Positions 53,027-62,930 of a stretch of DNA of 64,000 nt are shown one piece after another (the first letter of the stretch is position 1; each line of letters begins with the position of its first letter). Both the position numbers and the translations under genes were made by a program. Under the pieces are notes generated by a model, which did not search any database, had not been told where the DNA came from, and was given only the letters and a program-made list of their open reading frames with translations. The DNA is from Atlantibacter subterraneus (GTDB lineage Bacteria > Pseudomonadota > Gammaproteobacteria > Enterobacterales > Enterobacteriaceae), in NCBI RefSeq assembly GCF_007570865.1, contig NZ_VLPS01000001.1, positions 496,001-560,000 of the forward strand, written 5' to 3'.

Positions 53027-55222
53027 TCAGAAGCTGTAGTTCGCGGTCACAGAGAAGTTGCGCGGCGCGCCGTAAACCCCGTAAGTGTCCAGATAGTCGT
53101 AATACTCTTTATCAAATACGTTGTTCAGGTTGGCCTGAACGGCGAAGTCTTTTGTCACCTGATAACGGGTAAATAGATCCACCACCGCATACCCGTTCTG
53201 GGATACGCGCGATACGCCATTCGGACCGTTGTCGATAAGGTTCCAGGTTTTATTCTGCCAGCGAACGCCACCGCCTACCGCTAACTCAGGCAGCATCGGC
53301 AGCTGATAGCGGGTAAACAGTTTGGCGGTAGTACGCGGCTGGGCCGGATTCACCGCATCCCCATTTTCGTCATCAGCGATATAGCGGCTGGCACCGAAGG
53401 TCAGCTGCCAGTTATCCGTCAGCGCGCCGTTCAGCTCAAACTCCACGCCTTTACTGACCGTACCGTCCACGGATTTATATGCAGTTTGCCCGCCGGAACC
53501 CGGAATGGCCTGACCGGTAGAAACCGCGACCTTATCCTGCTCGGTGCGGAATACCGACAGCGAAGCCGTCAGGCGCGTGTTGTCCCAGTCGCCTTTGATG
53601 CCCGCTTCATAGCTTTTACCGGTGGTAGGATCGAGGAATTCGCTATTGGCGTCACGTTGGCCGCTCGGCTGGAAGATTGAGGTATAGCTGGTATAGGCCG
53701 ACCAGGTATCGTTGATGTCGTAAATCAGGCCCGCATACGGCGTAACATCGTCGAATTTGGTGTTACGAATTTCGTCTGGTTTACGCTCCAGGTTGTACTT
53801 TGCGCTCCACTCGGTATAACGCGCGCCCAGAATCAGGTGCAGCGGGTCGGCAAGCGACAGGCGAGTGGCAGCGTACACGGCTTTTTGACGGATCACGTCG
53901 CGCTGGTAAAGCGCCCACTCAGACCATTGCGGATCAGCCAGGTTGCCGTTGTAGTCATAAATGCTGCCCACGTCCATCAGACCGTAATTGTCGTTAACCG
54001 GATAAGAGTTATCGTAATTATTACGCTGGCGGCTGTAGCTGCCGCCGAACATCACTTCATGCTGGCGTCCTAACAGGTCGTAACCACCGCGCACAAACGC
54101 GTCAACAGAATCCTGCTTACGCTCGCCGCGGTTCCAGCCGCCCCATGCGCCCTGGAATTGCGATGCGTCATACAGTCCCGTGGTTTTGTCCGGGTAACCG
54201 TCGATATACATCAGCTTGCCGTCAAAATTGGTTTCGGCGTGCATGGCGTTAACCTTCATTTCCCAGCCGTCGCCAAAACGTTGCGTCAGGTTTGCAAAGA
54301 CTTTGGAAGAATCACCATTGGAATAGGCCCAGTCGGCAGCGGTATTGAAACCACGGCGGAAATCAGTGCGGCTACCGTCGCTGAATAATGACGGGAATCC
54401 ACCCCAGGTCGGGCTATCTTCTTCATTTTCCTGATAGTCATAACCCAGAGAGAGGGTGGTAGAGTCGGTAATATCCGCATCTACCACCCCGTAAACAAAC
54501 TTCTTACGGTAGTGGTTACGCTCCAGCCAGGAGTCATTATCCTGATAACCGGCGATCACGCGTCCACGGACATCGCCCGACTCGGTCAGGGGCGCCTGAA
54601 GGTCCATCACATAGCGCTGTTTATCCCAACTGCCGTAAGTAGCGGAAACCGAACCTTTGAATTCTTTGCTGTCGGCATGCTTACGGACCATGTTGACGTA
54701 AGCAGAAGGGTTGCCGGTACCGCTCATCAGGCCAGCTGCGCCGCGCACCACTTCAATTTTTTCAAAAATAGCCGTGTCGCCTGCGGTATCGCCAAAGTTC
54801 CAGCGGTTATCCAGAAAGGTCGGCATATCTTCATAAGCAAAGTTGCTGATGAAGAAGCCACGTGCGAAGAAGTTGGTTCGGTGGCTGTCAATACGCGAAG
54901 CGCTTACACCGGTGGTGTTATCCAACACTTCACCGATGGTGTTGAGTTCCTGATCCTGCATGCGCTGCTGGCTGATCACACTAACAGACTGCGGAATATC
55001 GCGCGGAACCAGCAGCAGTTTGGTGCCAGTCGTCGTGGTTTTAACGCTGTAATCCTGGCTCTCTTCAGCCTGCGCGTTATCGGCAGAGGCTTCTACCAGC
55101 ACGGTATCTTCAGACTGCGGCGCAGCGAACGCGCTGCTCACCGGCAGGGCGGCGCAAACGCACATCGCCAGCAGCGAGCGGTGCGGCAAAACATTTTTCC
55201 TGGTATTAACAACAAAAGACAT
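53027..55222 (-). CDS. fhuE: FhuE-like TonB-dependent siderophore receptor
   Basis: Outer-membrane TonB-dependent receptor of 731 residues (E. coli FhuE 729). A signal peptide ends at about Ala33 (SAFA); the TonB box is near residues 38-43 (EDTVLVEA). The plug domain contains RDIPQSVSVISQQRMQDQ and IEVVRGAAGLMSGTGNPS, and the barrel ends in an aromatic residue (NYSF). It sits where FhuE lies in E. coli but differs from it considerably in the extracellular loops, so its ferric hydroxamate ligand may differ. A weak Fur-like site lies upstream. Confidence 0.85.
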   Translation of the reverse strand: MSFVVNTRKNVLPHRSLLAMCVCAALPVSSAFAAPQSEDTVLVEASADNAQAEESQDYSVKTTTTGTKLLLVPRDIPQSVSVISQQRMQDQELNTIGEVLDNTTGVSASRIDSHRTNFFARGFFISNFAYEDMPTFLDNRWNFGDTAGDTAIFEKIEVVRGAAGLMSGTGNPSAYVNMVRKHADSKEFKGSVSATYGSWDKQRYVMDLQAPLTESGDVRGRVIAGYQDNDSWLERNHYRKKFVYGVVDADITDSTTLSLGYDYQENEEDSPTWGGFPSLFSDGSRTDFRRGFNTAADWAYSNGDSSKVFANLTQRFGDGWEMKVNAMHAETNFDGKLMYIDGYPDKTTGLYDASQFQGAWGGWNRGERKQDSVDAFVRGGYDLLGRQHEVMFGGSYSRQRNNYDNSYPVNDNYGLMDVGSIYDYNGNLADPQWSEWALYQRDVIRQKAVYAATRLSLADPLHLILGARYTEWSAKYNLERKPDEIRNTKFDDVTPYAGLIYDINDTWSAYTSYTSIFQPSGQRDANSEFLDPTTGKSYEAGIKGDWDNTRLTASLSVFRTEQDKVAVSTGQAIPGSGGQTAYKSVDGTVSKGVEFELNGALTDNWQLTFGASRYIADDENGDAVNPAQPRTTAKLFTRYQLPMLPELAVGGGVRWQNKTWNLIDNGPNGVSRVSQNGYAVVDLFTRYQVTKDFAVQANLNNVFDKEYYDYLDTYGVYGAPRNFSVTANYSF

Positions 55223-55600
55223 GATTAACCCTTAATAAAAGACGCAAATTTTGCTGCGCGGCCCGGTTTTCCTGAGGGCGCATAGCTGTTGTGGGTGCAA
55301 GAAATATCAGAGATACGAATAAAAATGAGAACTATATGCATTTGATTGATTGGTGTAAACAAATGTAAGAGGGAAACTGAAACAGGATTCCGGAAACAGT
55401 GATAACGATCGCGCTGAAGGGTGCGTTAGTTAACGTCATTGATCCCGCCGCATCACGATTTCACAACATAAACAGCCGGATACGCGCCGGAAACCGATGT
55501 GATCCATGGCTGGATGCGGGGCGTAATTTTTCGCGCAGTGGTTATCAGCAGGGGGCGGGTCTACAGTGAATAGGTCTGTTTACAGCGAGAGAGAACAAAG
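55223..55600. promoter_or_regulatory. Divergent fhuE / adh intergenic region
   Basis: This 378-base stretch separates two divergent genes and holds no convincing reading frame. An AT-rich part around 55310-55340 (AAAAATGAGAACTATATGCA) is a possible Fur site for fhuE. Near the dehydrogenase gene, ACAG and CTGT repeats around 55562-55586 could be an operator. The regulator is not visible. Confidence 0.4.
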
Positions 55601-56650
55601 ATGAAAGTTTCAGGTTATGCAGCGCTTTCCCCCACAGAACCGTTAACGCCTTTCCAGGTTGAACGCCGTACCCCGCGCCCCGATGACGTGACGCTGGAGA
55701 TTCTTTATTGCGGCGTGTGCCACTCCGATCTCCATCAGGCTCGTAACGACTGGGGCTTCAGTCAGTATCCGCTGGTGCCAGGCCATGAAATCATTGGCCG
55801 GGTCACGGCGGTGGGCGACAAGGTGACCAAATTTAAACCCGGCGATCTGGCGGGCATCGGCTGTATGGTGGATTCGTGTCGCGAATGTAACCCCTGCAAG
55901 CAGGGGCTGGAGCAGTACTGCGAAGAAGGCAACATCCAGACCTATAACGGTCAGGATCGCTTCGATCATCGCCCCACGTTTGGCGGGTACTCACAGGCTA
56001 TTCTCGCCAGCGAAGATTTTGTGCTGCGTATCCCGGACGGCCTGGATTTAGAAGGTGCCGCACCGCTGTTATGCGCGGGTATCACCACCTGGTCGCCGCT
56101 CAAACGCTGGAATATTGGCGAGGGCAGCAAAGTGGCGGTAGTCGGTCTTGGCGGATTAGGGCATATGGCGCTTAAGCTGGCGAACGGGCTGGGCGCGGAG
56201 GTCACACTGTTTACCCGCTCGCCGGGCAAAGAAGAGGATGCGCGTCGGCTCGGGGCTCATCACGTGATTATTTCCACCGATCCGTCGCATATGGAACAGG
56301 TAAAAAACCAGTTCGACCTGATTATCGACACCGTGCCCTATACCCATGACATTAATCCCTATCTGCCGACGCTGACCCTTGACGGCACGCTGGTGTTTGT
56401 CGGCCTGCTTGGCGAGCTGCAGCCCTACGTCAACACCGTGCCGCTGATCCTGGGCCGCCGTTCCGTGGCGGGTTCGTGCATTGGCGGGATTGCGGAAACT
56501 CAGGAGATGCTCGATTTCTGCGCGCAGAAAGGCATCGTTTCCGACGTAGAAGTGATTAAAATTCAGGAGATCAACGAGGCTTACGAGCGGATGCTGAAAA
56601 GCGACGTAAAATACCGCTTCGTCATCGATATGGCATCTCTCACGGCGTAA
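55601..56650 (+). CDS. Zinc-dependent alcohol/aldehyde dehydrogenase (YahK-like)
   Basis: Medium-chain zinc alcohol dehydrogenase of the cinnamyl-alcohol type, 349 residues, similar in length and motifs to E. coli YahK, a broad aldehyde reductase. Catalytic zinc ligands include C40 (CGVCHSDLH) and H62-E63 (PGHEIIG); structural zinc cysteines are C93, C96, C99 and C107. VGLGGLGHMALKLA is the nucleotide-binding loop. GAGAGAGAACAAAG precedes the ATG. E. coli has no gene here between fhuE and hinT, so this is a local insertion. The substrate is unknown. Confidence 0.88.
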   Translation: MKVSGYAALSPTEPLTPFQVERRTPRPDDVTLEILYCGVCHSDLHQARNDWGFSQYPLVPGHEIIGRVTAVGDKVTKFKPGDLAGIGCMVDSCRECNPCKQGLEQYCEEGNIQTYNGQDRFDHRPTFGGYSQAILASEDFVLRIPDGLDLEGAAPLLCAGITTWSPLKRWNIGEGSKVAVVGLGGLGHMALKLANGLGAEVTLFTRSPGKEEDARRLGAHHVIISTDPSHMEQVKNQFDLIIDTVPYTHDINPYLPTLTLDGTLVFVGLLGELQPYVNTVPLILGRRSVAGSCIGGIAETQEMLDFCAQKGIVSDVEVIKIQEINEAYERMLKSDVKYRFVIDMASLTA

Positions 56651-56742
56651 TCAGACGGTTTGTTTTGCTGGCGAACCGGCGAGACAAACCGATTTTGCCC
56701 ACTGAATACCACGCAACCTATTGATTAAAACCAGTGTTTCAT

Positions 56743-56770
56743 TTGTGGCAATCAGTGTGAGTGATATACT
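56743..56770 (+). promoter_or_regulatory. Probable hinT promoter
   Basis: TTGTGG (56743-56748), 16 bases and TATACT (56765-56770), preceded by TGA, form a likely sigma-70 promoter 66 bases before the hinT ATG. Confidence 0.6.
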
Positions 56771-56836
56771 GAATCCACAGAGGCTCACTCGTTTACTGCG
56801 CTTTATAGCGCCGCAGCGTTAAATAAGGATACGGTC

Positions 56837-57196
56837 ATGGCTGAAGAAACTATTTTTAGCAAAATCATTCGTCGCGAGATCCCAGCCGACGTCGTGTTTC
56901 AGGATGAACTGGTTACCGCGTTCCGCGATATCTCTCCGCAAGCGCCGACCCATATCTTAATCGTCCCAAATATTCTGATCCCCACCGTCAATGACGTCAC
57001 GGCGGAACACGAGCAGGCGCTGGGCCGGATGCTGACCGTGGCGGCGAAAATCGCCGAGCAGGAAGGCATCGCCGAAGACGGCTACCGCCTGATTATGAAC
57101 TGCAATCGCCACGGCGGGCAGGAGGTTTACCATATCCACATGCACCTGCTGGGTGGACGCGCGTTGGGGCCAATGCTCTCCCATAAAGGGCTGTAA
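56837..57196 (+). CDS. hinT: Purine nucleoside phosphoramidase HinT
   Basis: Histidine-triad hydrolase that cleaves adenosine phosphoramidates and aminoacyl-adenylates. It has 119 residues (E. coli 119). The HIT motif H99-I-H101-M-H103 is complete, and the N-terminal [20 protein letters not shown] is conserved. AAGGATACGGTC precedes the ATG. ycfL starts two bases after its stop, so it leads the hinT-ycfL-lpoB-thiK-nagZ-ycfP run. Confidence 0.96.
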   Translation: MAEETIFSKIIRREIPADVVFQDELVTAFRDISPQAPTHILIVPNILIPTVNDVTAEHEQALGRMLTVAAKIAEQEGIAEDGYRLIMNCNRHGGQEVYHIHMHLLGGRALGPMLSHKGL

Positions 57197-57197
57197 T

Positions 57198-57572
57198 ATG
57201 AAACGTGCGTGCCTTCTGGCATTGTGTTCGCTGATGGTGCTGGCAGGGTGCAGCTCGCGCCCGGAAATCCCGGTAAGCGACCGGCAAACGCTGGTGATGG
57301 AGACCTCGGTGATGGCGGCTGGCGTTATTGCTGAAAAACCAGAATTATCCAGTCAATCCGGCAAGCTTGTCGCCACCAGTACGCTTTACAATGAAAAGGA
57401 TGTGCCCGTAACGCTGAACTATCAATTTTACTGGTACGAAGAGAGCGGACTGGAATTGCATCCACTGGATAAGTCCGCCACGGTAATCATACCTGCGCAC
57501 AGCCGTACCGTGCTGAATGCGGCGTCGCCATTTTTGGGCGCCAGCCAGGTTCGACTCTATCTCTGGTTATAA
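57198..57572 (+). CDS. ycfL: YcfL family lipoprotein (DUF1425)
   Basis: Predicted lipoprotein of 124 residues (E. coli 125). The signal ends in lipobox L15-A-G-C18. The mature part folds as a small beta-sandwich in the DUF1425 family (VTLNYQFYWYEESGLEL). The ATG at 57198 is next to the hinT stop; a longer frame from 57153 would lie inside hinT. Its position before lpoB suggests an envelope role, but none is known. Confidence 0.9.
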   Translation: MKRACLLALCSLMVLAGCSSRPEIPVSDRQTLVMETSVMAAGVIAEKPELSSQSGKLVATSTLYNEKDVPVTLNYQFYWYEESGLELHPLDKSATVIIPAHSRTVLNAASPFLGASQVRLYLWL

Positions 57573-57584
57573 GGGGTGATATTA

Positions 57585-58232
57585 ATGAGGGCGATGCCTC
57601 GTTTTTGGCTACTGGCGACAGTAGCGTTAATACTTTCTGGGTGTGTAATGCGTGGGCAACAGGAGCCTGCGCCGGTGGATCAAGCCACACCTGCGCCACA
57701 GCAACCGGTACCGACGCCTCAGCCGGTGCCAACCGTGCCGTCGGTGCCTTCAGTGCCGTCGCAGCCGGGCCCGATTGAACATCAGGAACCAACACCGGCA
57801 GAGCCGAAAGTGCGCCAGTACGACTGGAGCGGCGCGGTGCAACCGATGGTTGGCAAAATGTTGCAGGCGGGCGGCGTGAATGCGGGCAGCGTGCTGCTGG
57901 TGGATTCGGTCAACAACCGTACTAACGGTTCGCTGCAAACCGGTCCGGCCACTGAAGCGCTGCGCAATGCGCTGGCCAACAACAACACTTTCACCCTGGT
58001 TTCCGCGCAGCAGCTGTCGATGGCGAAGCAGCAGCTTGGCCTCTCTCCACAGGACAGCTTAGGAACGCGCAGTAAGGCGATCGGCATTGCCCGTAACGTT
58101 GGCGCACACTATGTGCTGTATACCAGCGCCAGCGGCAACGTCGGCGCGCCGACTCTGCAAATGCAACTGATGCTGGTGCAAACCGGCGAAATTATCTGGT
58201 CAGGTAAAGGTGCGGTTTCCCAAATCCAGTGA
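57585..58232 (+). CDS. lpoB: Penicillin-binding protein activator LpoB
   Basis: Outer-membrane lipoprotein that reaches through the periplasm and activates PBP1b. The ATG at 57585 follows AAGGGGTGATATTA and gives 215 residues (E. coli 213); an in-frame GTG at 57576 overlaps that site. Lipobox L17-S-G-C20 is followed by a proline-rich stalk (about 27-68, with VPTVPSVPSVPSQPG) and the globular domain from YDWSGAVQPMVGKML. It overlaps thiK by 23 bases. Confidence 0.95.
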   Translation: MRAMPRFWLLATVALILSGCVMRGQQEPAPVDQATPAPQQPVPTPQPVPTVPSVPSVPSQPGPIEHQEPTPAEPKVRQYDWSGAVQPMVGKMLQAGGVNAGSVLLVDSVNNRTNGSLQTGPATEALRNALANNNTFTLVSAQQLSMAKQQLGLSPQDSLGTRSKAIGIARNVGAHYVLYTSASGNVGAPTLQMQLMLVQTGEIIWSGKGAVSQIQ

Positions 58233-59034
58233 TGCGGCATTAAACGCACTGCTTCAATCCCGGTTTCCGGCGGCTCAGGCCGCCGGTTCTGTTTCTCCAC
58301 TGCCCGGCTCCAGCGGTCAGAGCCTGCGCCTCGAATGGGCTGGCGTTCCGCTGGTCGCCCGGCGCGACGTCGGCAACCTGCAATCCGGCGTCAGCCTGCG
58401 CCGCCACTATCGCGCACTCAGGCATCTTGCCCCTGGCCTCGGGCCAAAACCTTATGCGCTGGGCGACGGCTGGCTGGTCAGCGAATTTATCAGCGGCGAC
58501 GTGGTCGAAACCTTACCCGATGCGGGTGAGCTGGCCGCGCTGCTGTATACTCTGCATCAGCAGCGACGATTCGGCTGGCGAATTCAGCTGTTACCGCTGC
58601 TGTTGAGCTACTGGCAGCAGAGCGATCCGGCCCGGCGCACGCCGCTATGGTTGCGCACCTTACAACGGCTACGCGCGCAGGGCGAACCGCGCCCGCTACG
58701 CCTCGCGCCGCTGCATATGGATCTCCATGCGGGTAATATGGTACGCAGTGCGGGCCAGCTACGGCTGATCGACTGGGAATACGCCGGAGACGGCGATGTG
58801 GCGCTGGAAATCGCCGCCGCCAGTCTGGATGAAAGCGACCGACAAACATTAATCGGCGACTATGCGCAGCGTGCTGCACTTGACCCGCAACAGCTGGGTT
58901 TGCAGGTTGCGCGCTGGCGGCCCTGGACCGTCGCCCTGATGGCGGGCTGGTACGAGCGCCATTTCTGGCAAACGCGCGATAGCCAGTTTATTACACTTGC
59001 CAATGATGCCTGGAACAGGCTTAAGAATAATTAA
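58210..59034 (+). CDS. thiK: Thiamine kinase ThiK
   Basis: Aminoglycoside-phosphotransferase-fold kinase that phosphorylates thiamine for salvage. It starts at GTG (58210), which gives 274 residues, the same length as E. coli ThiK. The catalytic loop LHMDLHAGN (HxDxxxxN) and the magnesium Asp in LIDWEYAGDGD are present. The N-terminal third is divergent. It overlaps lpoB by 23 bases and ends 12 bases before nagZ. Confidence 0.92.
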   Translation: MRFPKSSDAALNALLQSRFPAAQAAGSVSPLPGSSGQSLRLEWAGVPLVARRDVGNLQSGVSLRRHYRALRHLAPGLGPKPYALGDGWLVSEFISGDVVETLPDAGELAALLYTLHQQRRFGWRIQLLPLLLSYWQQSDPARRTPLWLRTLQRLRAQGEPRPLRLAPLHMDLHAGNMVRSAGQLRLIDWEYAGDGDVALEIAAASLDESDRQTLIGDYAQRAALDPQQLGLQVARWRPWTVALMAGWYERHFWQTRDSQFITLANDAWNRLKNN

Positions 59035-59046
59035 CCGGAGGTTGAT

Positions 59047-60072
59047 GTGGGACCAGTAATGCTGGATGTGGCGGGCTTCGAGCTGGATGCCGAAGAGCGC
59101 GAGATTTTAAACCATCCGCTGGTGGGCGGGCTGATCCTGTTTACCCGCAATTACCACGATCCGGCACAGTTGCGCGAACTGGTGCGGCAAATCCGCGCGG
59201 CGTCCCGACATCGCCTGGTGGTGGCGGTGGACCAGGAGGGCGGGCGCGTTCAGCGCTTCCGCGAAGGGTTTACCCGCTTGCCGGCGGCGCAATCCTTCGC
59301 CGAACTGTACGGCGAAGAAGAGGGCGCGAAACTGGCGTTTGACGCCGGATGGCTAATGGCCAGCGAAATGATCGCCATGGATATCGACATCAGCTTTGCG
59401 CCGGTGCTCGATCTCGGTCACATCAGCGCCGCCATTGGCGAGCGTTCATTCCATGCCGACCCGGCGATTGCCCTGCGCGTCGCGGAGCAGTTTATCGACG
59501 GGATGCACAGCGCCGGAATGAAAACCACCGGCAAGCATTTCCCCGGCCACGGTGCGGTGCTGGCGGATTCCCATAAAGAGACGCCGCGCGATCCCCGTCC
59601 GGAAGAAGAGATCCGCAGCCACGATATGTCGATCTTTAAAAACCTGATCCTCGATAACAAGCTCGACGCCATCATGCCTGCGCATGTGATTTATCCGGAG
59701 GTAGATGACCGCCCGGCCAGCGGCTCGCCGCACTGGCTGAAAACGGTGCTGCGCGGCGAATTAGGCTTTGATGGGGTGATTTTCTCCGACGACCTCTCCA
59801 TGGAGGGCGCGGCAATTATGGGCAGCTATGCCGAGCGCGGTCAGGCCTCGCTGGATGCTGGCTGTGACATGATCCTGGTTTGTAATAATCGTGAAGGCGC
59901 GGTTAGCGTGTTAGATAACCTGTCGCCGATCAATGCTGAACGTGTTACGCATTTGTATCATAAAGGTTCATTTTCGCGCAGCGAACTGCTTGCCTCATCG
60001 CGCTGGAAGCAGGTGAATCGCGCGCTGGAAGCGCAGCATGAGCGCTGGCAGGCCCATAAAGCAGGGCTGTAA
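59047..60072 (+). CDS. nagZ: Beta-N-acetylhexosaminidase NagZ
   Basis: Cytosolic GH3 enzyme that removes GlcNAc from recycled anhydro-muropeptides, which controls inducers of AmpC. It has 341 residues, the same as E. coli, and starts at GTG (59047) after CCGGAGGTTGAT. KHFPGHG carries the catalytic Asp/His-type loop, and [10 protein letters not shown] holds the nucleophilic Asp. It lies in the hinT-to-ycfP run. Confidence 0.97.
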   Translation: MGPVMLDVAGFELDAEEREILNHPLVGGLILFTRNYHDPAQLRELVRQIRAASRHRLVVAVDQEGGRVQRFREGFTRLPAAQSFAELYGEEEGAKLAFDAGWLMASEMIAMDIDISFAPVLDLGHISAAIGERSFHADPAIALRVAEQFIDGMHSAGMKTTGKHFPGHGAVLADSHKETPRDPRPEEEIRSHDMSIFKNLILDNKLDAIMPAHVIYPEVDDRPASGSPHWLKTVLRGELGFDGVIFSDDLSMEGAAIMGSYAERGQASLDAGCDMILVCNNREGAVSVLDNLSPINAERVTHLYHKGSFSRSELLASSRWKQVNRALEAQHERWQAHKAGL

Positions 60073-60105
60073 TCGTTTATCGGTAAGCGGCAGGGTGAGG
60101 TAACG

Positions 60106-60648
60106 ATGATAATTTATTTACACGGTTTCGACTCAAGCAGTCCGGGTAACCATGAAAAAGTGTTGCAACTGCAATTTATCGATCCGGACGTGCGGCTGAT
60201 CAGCTACAGCACGCTGCACCCCAAACACGACATGCAACATCTGCTGCGTGAAGTGGACAAGATGCTACAGTTAAATGCGGATGACCGACCGCTGATTTGC
60301 GGCGTCGGGCTTGGCGGCTACTGGGCCGAGCGGGTGGGGTTCCTGTGCGATATCCGTCAGGCCATCTTCAACCCAAATCTGTTCCCCTATGAAAATATGG
60401 AAGGGAAGATCGACCGCCCGGAAGAGTACCAGGACATCGCCACCAAGTGCGTGGAGAATTTTCGCGAGAAAAACCGCGACCGCTGCCTGGTGCTGTTATC
60501 CCGTAATGACGAGGCGCTCGACAGCCAGCGTTCGGCCCAGGTGCTGCTTCCGTATTACGAAATCGTCTGGGACGAGCAGCAGACCCACAAATTTAAAAAC
60601 ATTTCGCCCCATTTGCAGCGCATCAAGGCGTTTAAAACCCTCGGATAA
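60106..60648 (+). CDS. ycfP: YcfP family protein (UPF0227)
   Basis: Conserved protein of 180 residues, the same as E. coli YcfP, of the alpha/beta-hydrolase fold. [16 protein letters not shown] at the N-terminus is typical, but the nucleophile elbow reads GVGLGGYW, with Gly where the serine normally sits, so classical esterase activity is unlikely. It may form the end of the nagZ transcript, with a terminator downstream. The function is unknown. Confidence 0.93.
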   Translation: MIIYLHGFDSSSPGNHEKVLQLQFIDPDVRLISYSTLHPKHDMQHLLREVDKMLQLNADDRPLICGVGLGGYWAERVGFLCDIRQAIFNPNLFPYENMEGKIDRPEEYQDIATKCVENFREKNRDRCLVLLSRNDEALDSQRSAQVLLPYYEIVWDEQQTHKFKNISPHLQRIKAFKTLG

Positions 60649-60674
60649 GCGATGCAGCGGTCAAAAATGTTAAC

Positions 60675-60700
60675 GGGTCAGCCATGTGCTGGCCCTTTTT
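60675..60700 (+). terminator. Intrinsic terminator after ycfP
   Basis: GGGTCAGC and GCTGGCCC form an 8-pair stem with one G-U, a five-base loop and five T residues. Confidence 0.85.
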
Positions 60701-60722
60701 GTTGAAGTTTTCGGCAGAAAAA

Positions 60723-60736
60723 TTGATTCACATCAA
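60723..60736 (+). promoter_or_regulatory. FNR box upstream of ndh
   Basis: TTGATTCACATCAA matches the FNR consensus TTGAT-N4-ATCAA exactly. It lies 136 bases before the ndh start; in E. coli FNR represses ndh without oxygen. Confidence 0.88.
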
Positions 60737-60871
60737 ATTTGGTATGACCATTGACCCGTTCATGTTATTCTTTGGTCAACAGGATGAGGAAACGCGGGTA
60801 ACCCTTTGTTAATTAAAAGCTATTTATATAACTTTTAGTTAACAATTGGTTAATAATTTAAGGGGGTCACG

Positions 60872-62176
60872 TTGACTACGCCATTGAAAAAGATTGTGAT
60901 TGTCGGCGGCGGTGCTGGCGGGCTGGAGCTGGCGACGCAGCTGGGTAAAAAGCTGGGTCGCGGTAAAAAAGCCAAAATCACCCTGGTCGATCGCAATCAC
61001 AGCCATCTGTGGAAACCGCTGCTGCACGAAGTGGCTACCGGCTCCCTCGACGAAGGCGTGGATGCGCTGAGCTATCTGGCCCACGCGCGTAACCATCATT
61101 TCCAGTTCCAGTTGGGTTCGGTGGTAGACATCAATCGCGAAAGCAAAACCATCACCCTGGCGGAGCTGCGCGACGAGAAGGGCGAACTGCTGGTGCCGGA
61201 ACGCAAACTGGCCTATGACACGCTGGTGATGGCGCTGGGCAGTACCTCTAACGACTTCAACACCCCGGGCGTGAAAGAGAACTGCATTTTCCTGGATAAC
61301 CCGCACCAGGCGCGGCGCTTCCATCAGGAAATGCTTAACCTGTTCCTGAAATACTCTTCCAACCTCGGTGCCAGCGGCAAAGTGAACATCGCTATTGTCG
61401 GCGGCGGAGCGACGGGCGTTGAGCTGTCGGCAGAGCTGCATAACGCGGTGAAGCAGTTGCACAGCTACGGATACAAGGGCTTAACCAACGAGGCGCTCAA
61501 CGTCACGCTGGTAGAAGCAGGCGAACGCATTCTTCCGGCGCTGCCGCCACGCATTTCCAGCGCCGCCCACAGCGAACTCACTAAACTGGGCGTGCGGGTG
61601 TTGACCAACACCATGGTGACCAGCGCGGAAGCCAACGGCCTGAATACCAAAGACGGCGAGTTTATTAAAGCGGATCTGATGGTCTGGGCCGCAGGCATCA
61701 AAGCGCCGGACTTTATGAAAGATATCGGCGGGCTGGAAACCAACCGCATCAATCAGCTGGTGGTTGAGCCGACGCTGCAAACCACGCGTGACCCGGATAT
61801 TTTCGCCATTGGCGACTGCGCCTCCTGCGCCCGTCCGGAAGGCGGCTTCGTCCCGCCGCGCGCCCAGGCAGCGCATCAGATGGCCTCCCTGGCGCTGGAC
61901 AACATTCTGGCGCAGTACAAGAACAAGCCGCTCAAGAACTACGTCTATAAAGACCACGGTTCGCTGGTGTCGCTTTCTAATTACTCCACCGTGGGCAGCC
62001 TGATGGGTAACCTGATGCGCGGTTCGATGATGGTGGAAGGGCGTATCGCGCGCTTCGTGTACATTTCTTTGTACCGTATGCATCAGATTGCCCTGCACGG
62101 CTACATCAAAACTGGTTTGATGATGCTGGTAGGCAGCATCAACCGGGTTATTCGCCCACGCCTGAAGCTGCATTAA
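60872..62176 (+). CDS. ndh: NADH:quinone dehydrogenase II (NDH-2)
   Basis: Single-subunit, non-proton-pumping NADH dehydrogenase on the inner membrane. Translation begins at TTG (60872) after AAGGGGGTCACG, as in E. coli, and gives 434 residues (E. coli 434). Two dinucleotide-binding motifs are visible: [10 protein letters not shown] for FAD and [10 protein letters not shown] for NADH. The C-terminal amphipathic region anchors the protein. FNR control is expected from the upstream box. Confidence 0.97.
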   Translation: MTTPLKKIVIVGGGAGGLELATQLGKKLGRGKKAKITLVDRNHSHLWKPLLHEVATGSLDEGVDALSYLAHARNHHFQFQLGSVVDINRESKTITLAELRDEKGELLVPERKLAYDTLVMALGSTSNDFNTPGVKENCIFLDNPHQARRFHQEMLNLFLKYSSNLGASGKVNIAIVGGGATGVELSAELHNAVKQLHSYGYKGLTNEALNVTLVEAGERILPALPPRISSAAHSELTKLGVRVLTNTMVTSAEANGLNTKDGEFIKADLMVWAAGIKAPDFMKDIGGLETNRINQLVVEPTLQTTRDPDIFAIGDCASCARPEGGFVPPRAQAAHQMASLALDNILAQYKNKPLKNYVYKDHGSLVSLSNYSTVGSLMGNLMRGSMMVEGRIARFVYISLYRMHQIALHGYIKTGLMMLVGSINRVIRPRLKLH

Positions 62177-62185
62177 TCCCACTCA

Positions 62186-62213
62186 CCCTCCCGCCTGTCG
62201 CGGGAGGGTTTTA
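62186..62213 (+). terminator. Intrinsic terminator of ndh
   Basis: CCCTCCCGC and GCGGGAGGG form a 9-base stem with a five-base loop, followed by TTTT. Confidence 0.88.
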
Positions 62214-62368
62214 GCACAAATCAGCGGGATTTCGCTTAAGTCACATCGGACTCCTCTGAAACCCCCGTCTTACACCACATATTCCTCGTTTTTACGCCTT
62301 CGTCTGATGTTTTACTCTTACATCCGGTTGCACAATTGTTATGAATAACACAGCCAGGAGGATGTCCT

Positions 62369-62908
62369 GTGAACAAATCAATGTTAGCGGGTATAGGGAT
62401 TGGCGTCGCAGCCGCGCTGGGTGTGGCTGCAGTAGCCAGCTTAAATGTATTCAATCCCGCGCCTAAGTACGCGCAGGTGGTTTCCGCCACGCCGATAAAG
62501 GAAACGGTCAAAACGCCGCGTAAAGAGTGTCGCAACGTCACCGTGACGCACCGTCGTCCGGTGCAGGATGAAAACCGTCTTGCCGGTTCGGTGCTGGGCG
62601 CGGTAGCAGGCGGCGTGATTGGTCACCAGTTCGGCGGTGGACGCGGCAAAGATATCGCCACGGTCGCGGGCGCACTGGGCGGCGGCTATGCGGGTAACCA
62701 GATTCAGGGAGCCATGCAGGAGCGCGATACCTACACCACCACCCAACAGCGTTGCCAGACAGTCTATGACAAGTCCGAGAAGATGATCGGCTATGACGTC
62801 ACCTATAAAATCGGCGATCAGCAGGGCAAAATCCGCATGGATAAACAGCCCGGCGAGACCATTCCGCTGGATAGCAACGGCCAGCTGATTTTGAATAACA
62901 ACGCGTAA
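62369..62908 (+). CDS. ycfJ: YcfJ glycine-zipper protein
   Basis: Predicted membrane or envelope protein of 179 residues, the same length as E. coli YcfJ. It starts at GTG (62369) with AGGAGG seven bases upstream. An N-terminal hydrophobic segment (LAGIGIGVAAALGVAAVASL) is followed by a glycine-zipper region (SVLGAVAGGVIGHQFGGGRG) typical of the Rick_17kDa-like family. The function is unknown. In E. coli bhsA follows; here a small unknown gene and ycgB do. Confidence 0.92.
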   Translation: MNKSMLAGIGIGVAAALGVAAVASLNVFNPAPKYAQVVSATPIKETVKTPRKECRNVTVTHRRPVQDENRLAGSVLGAVAGGVIGHQFGGGRGKDIATVAGALGGGYAGNQIQGAMQERDTYTTTQQRCQTVYDKSEKMIGYDVTYKIGDQQGKIRMDKQPGETIPLDSNGQLILNNNA

Positions 62909-62930
62909 AAAAAGATTTATCAAATGATTA

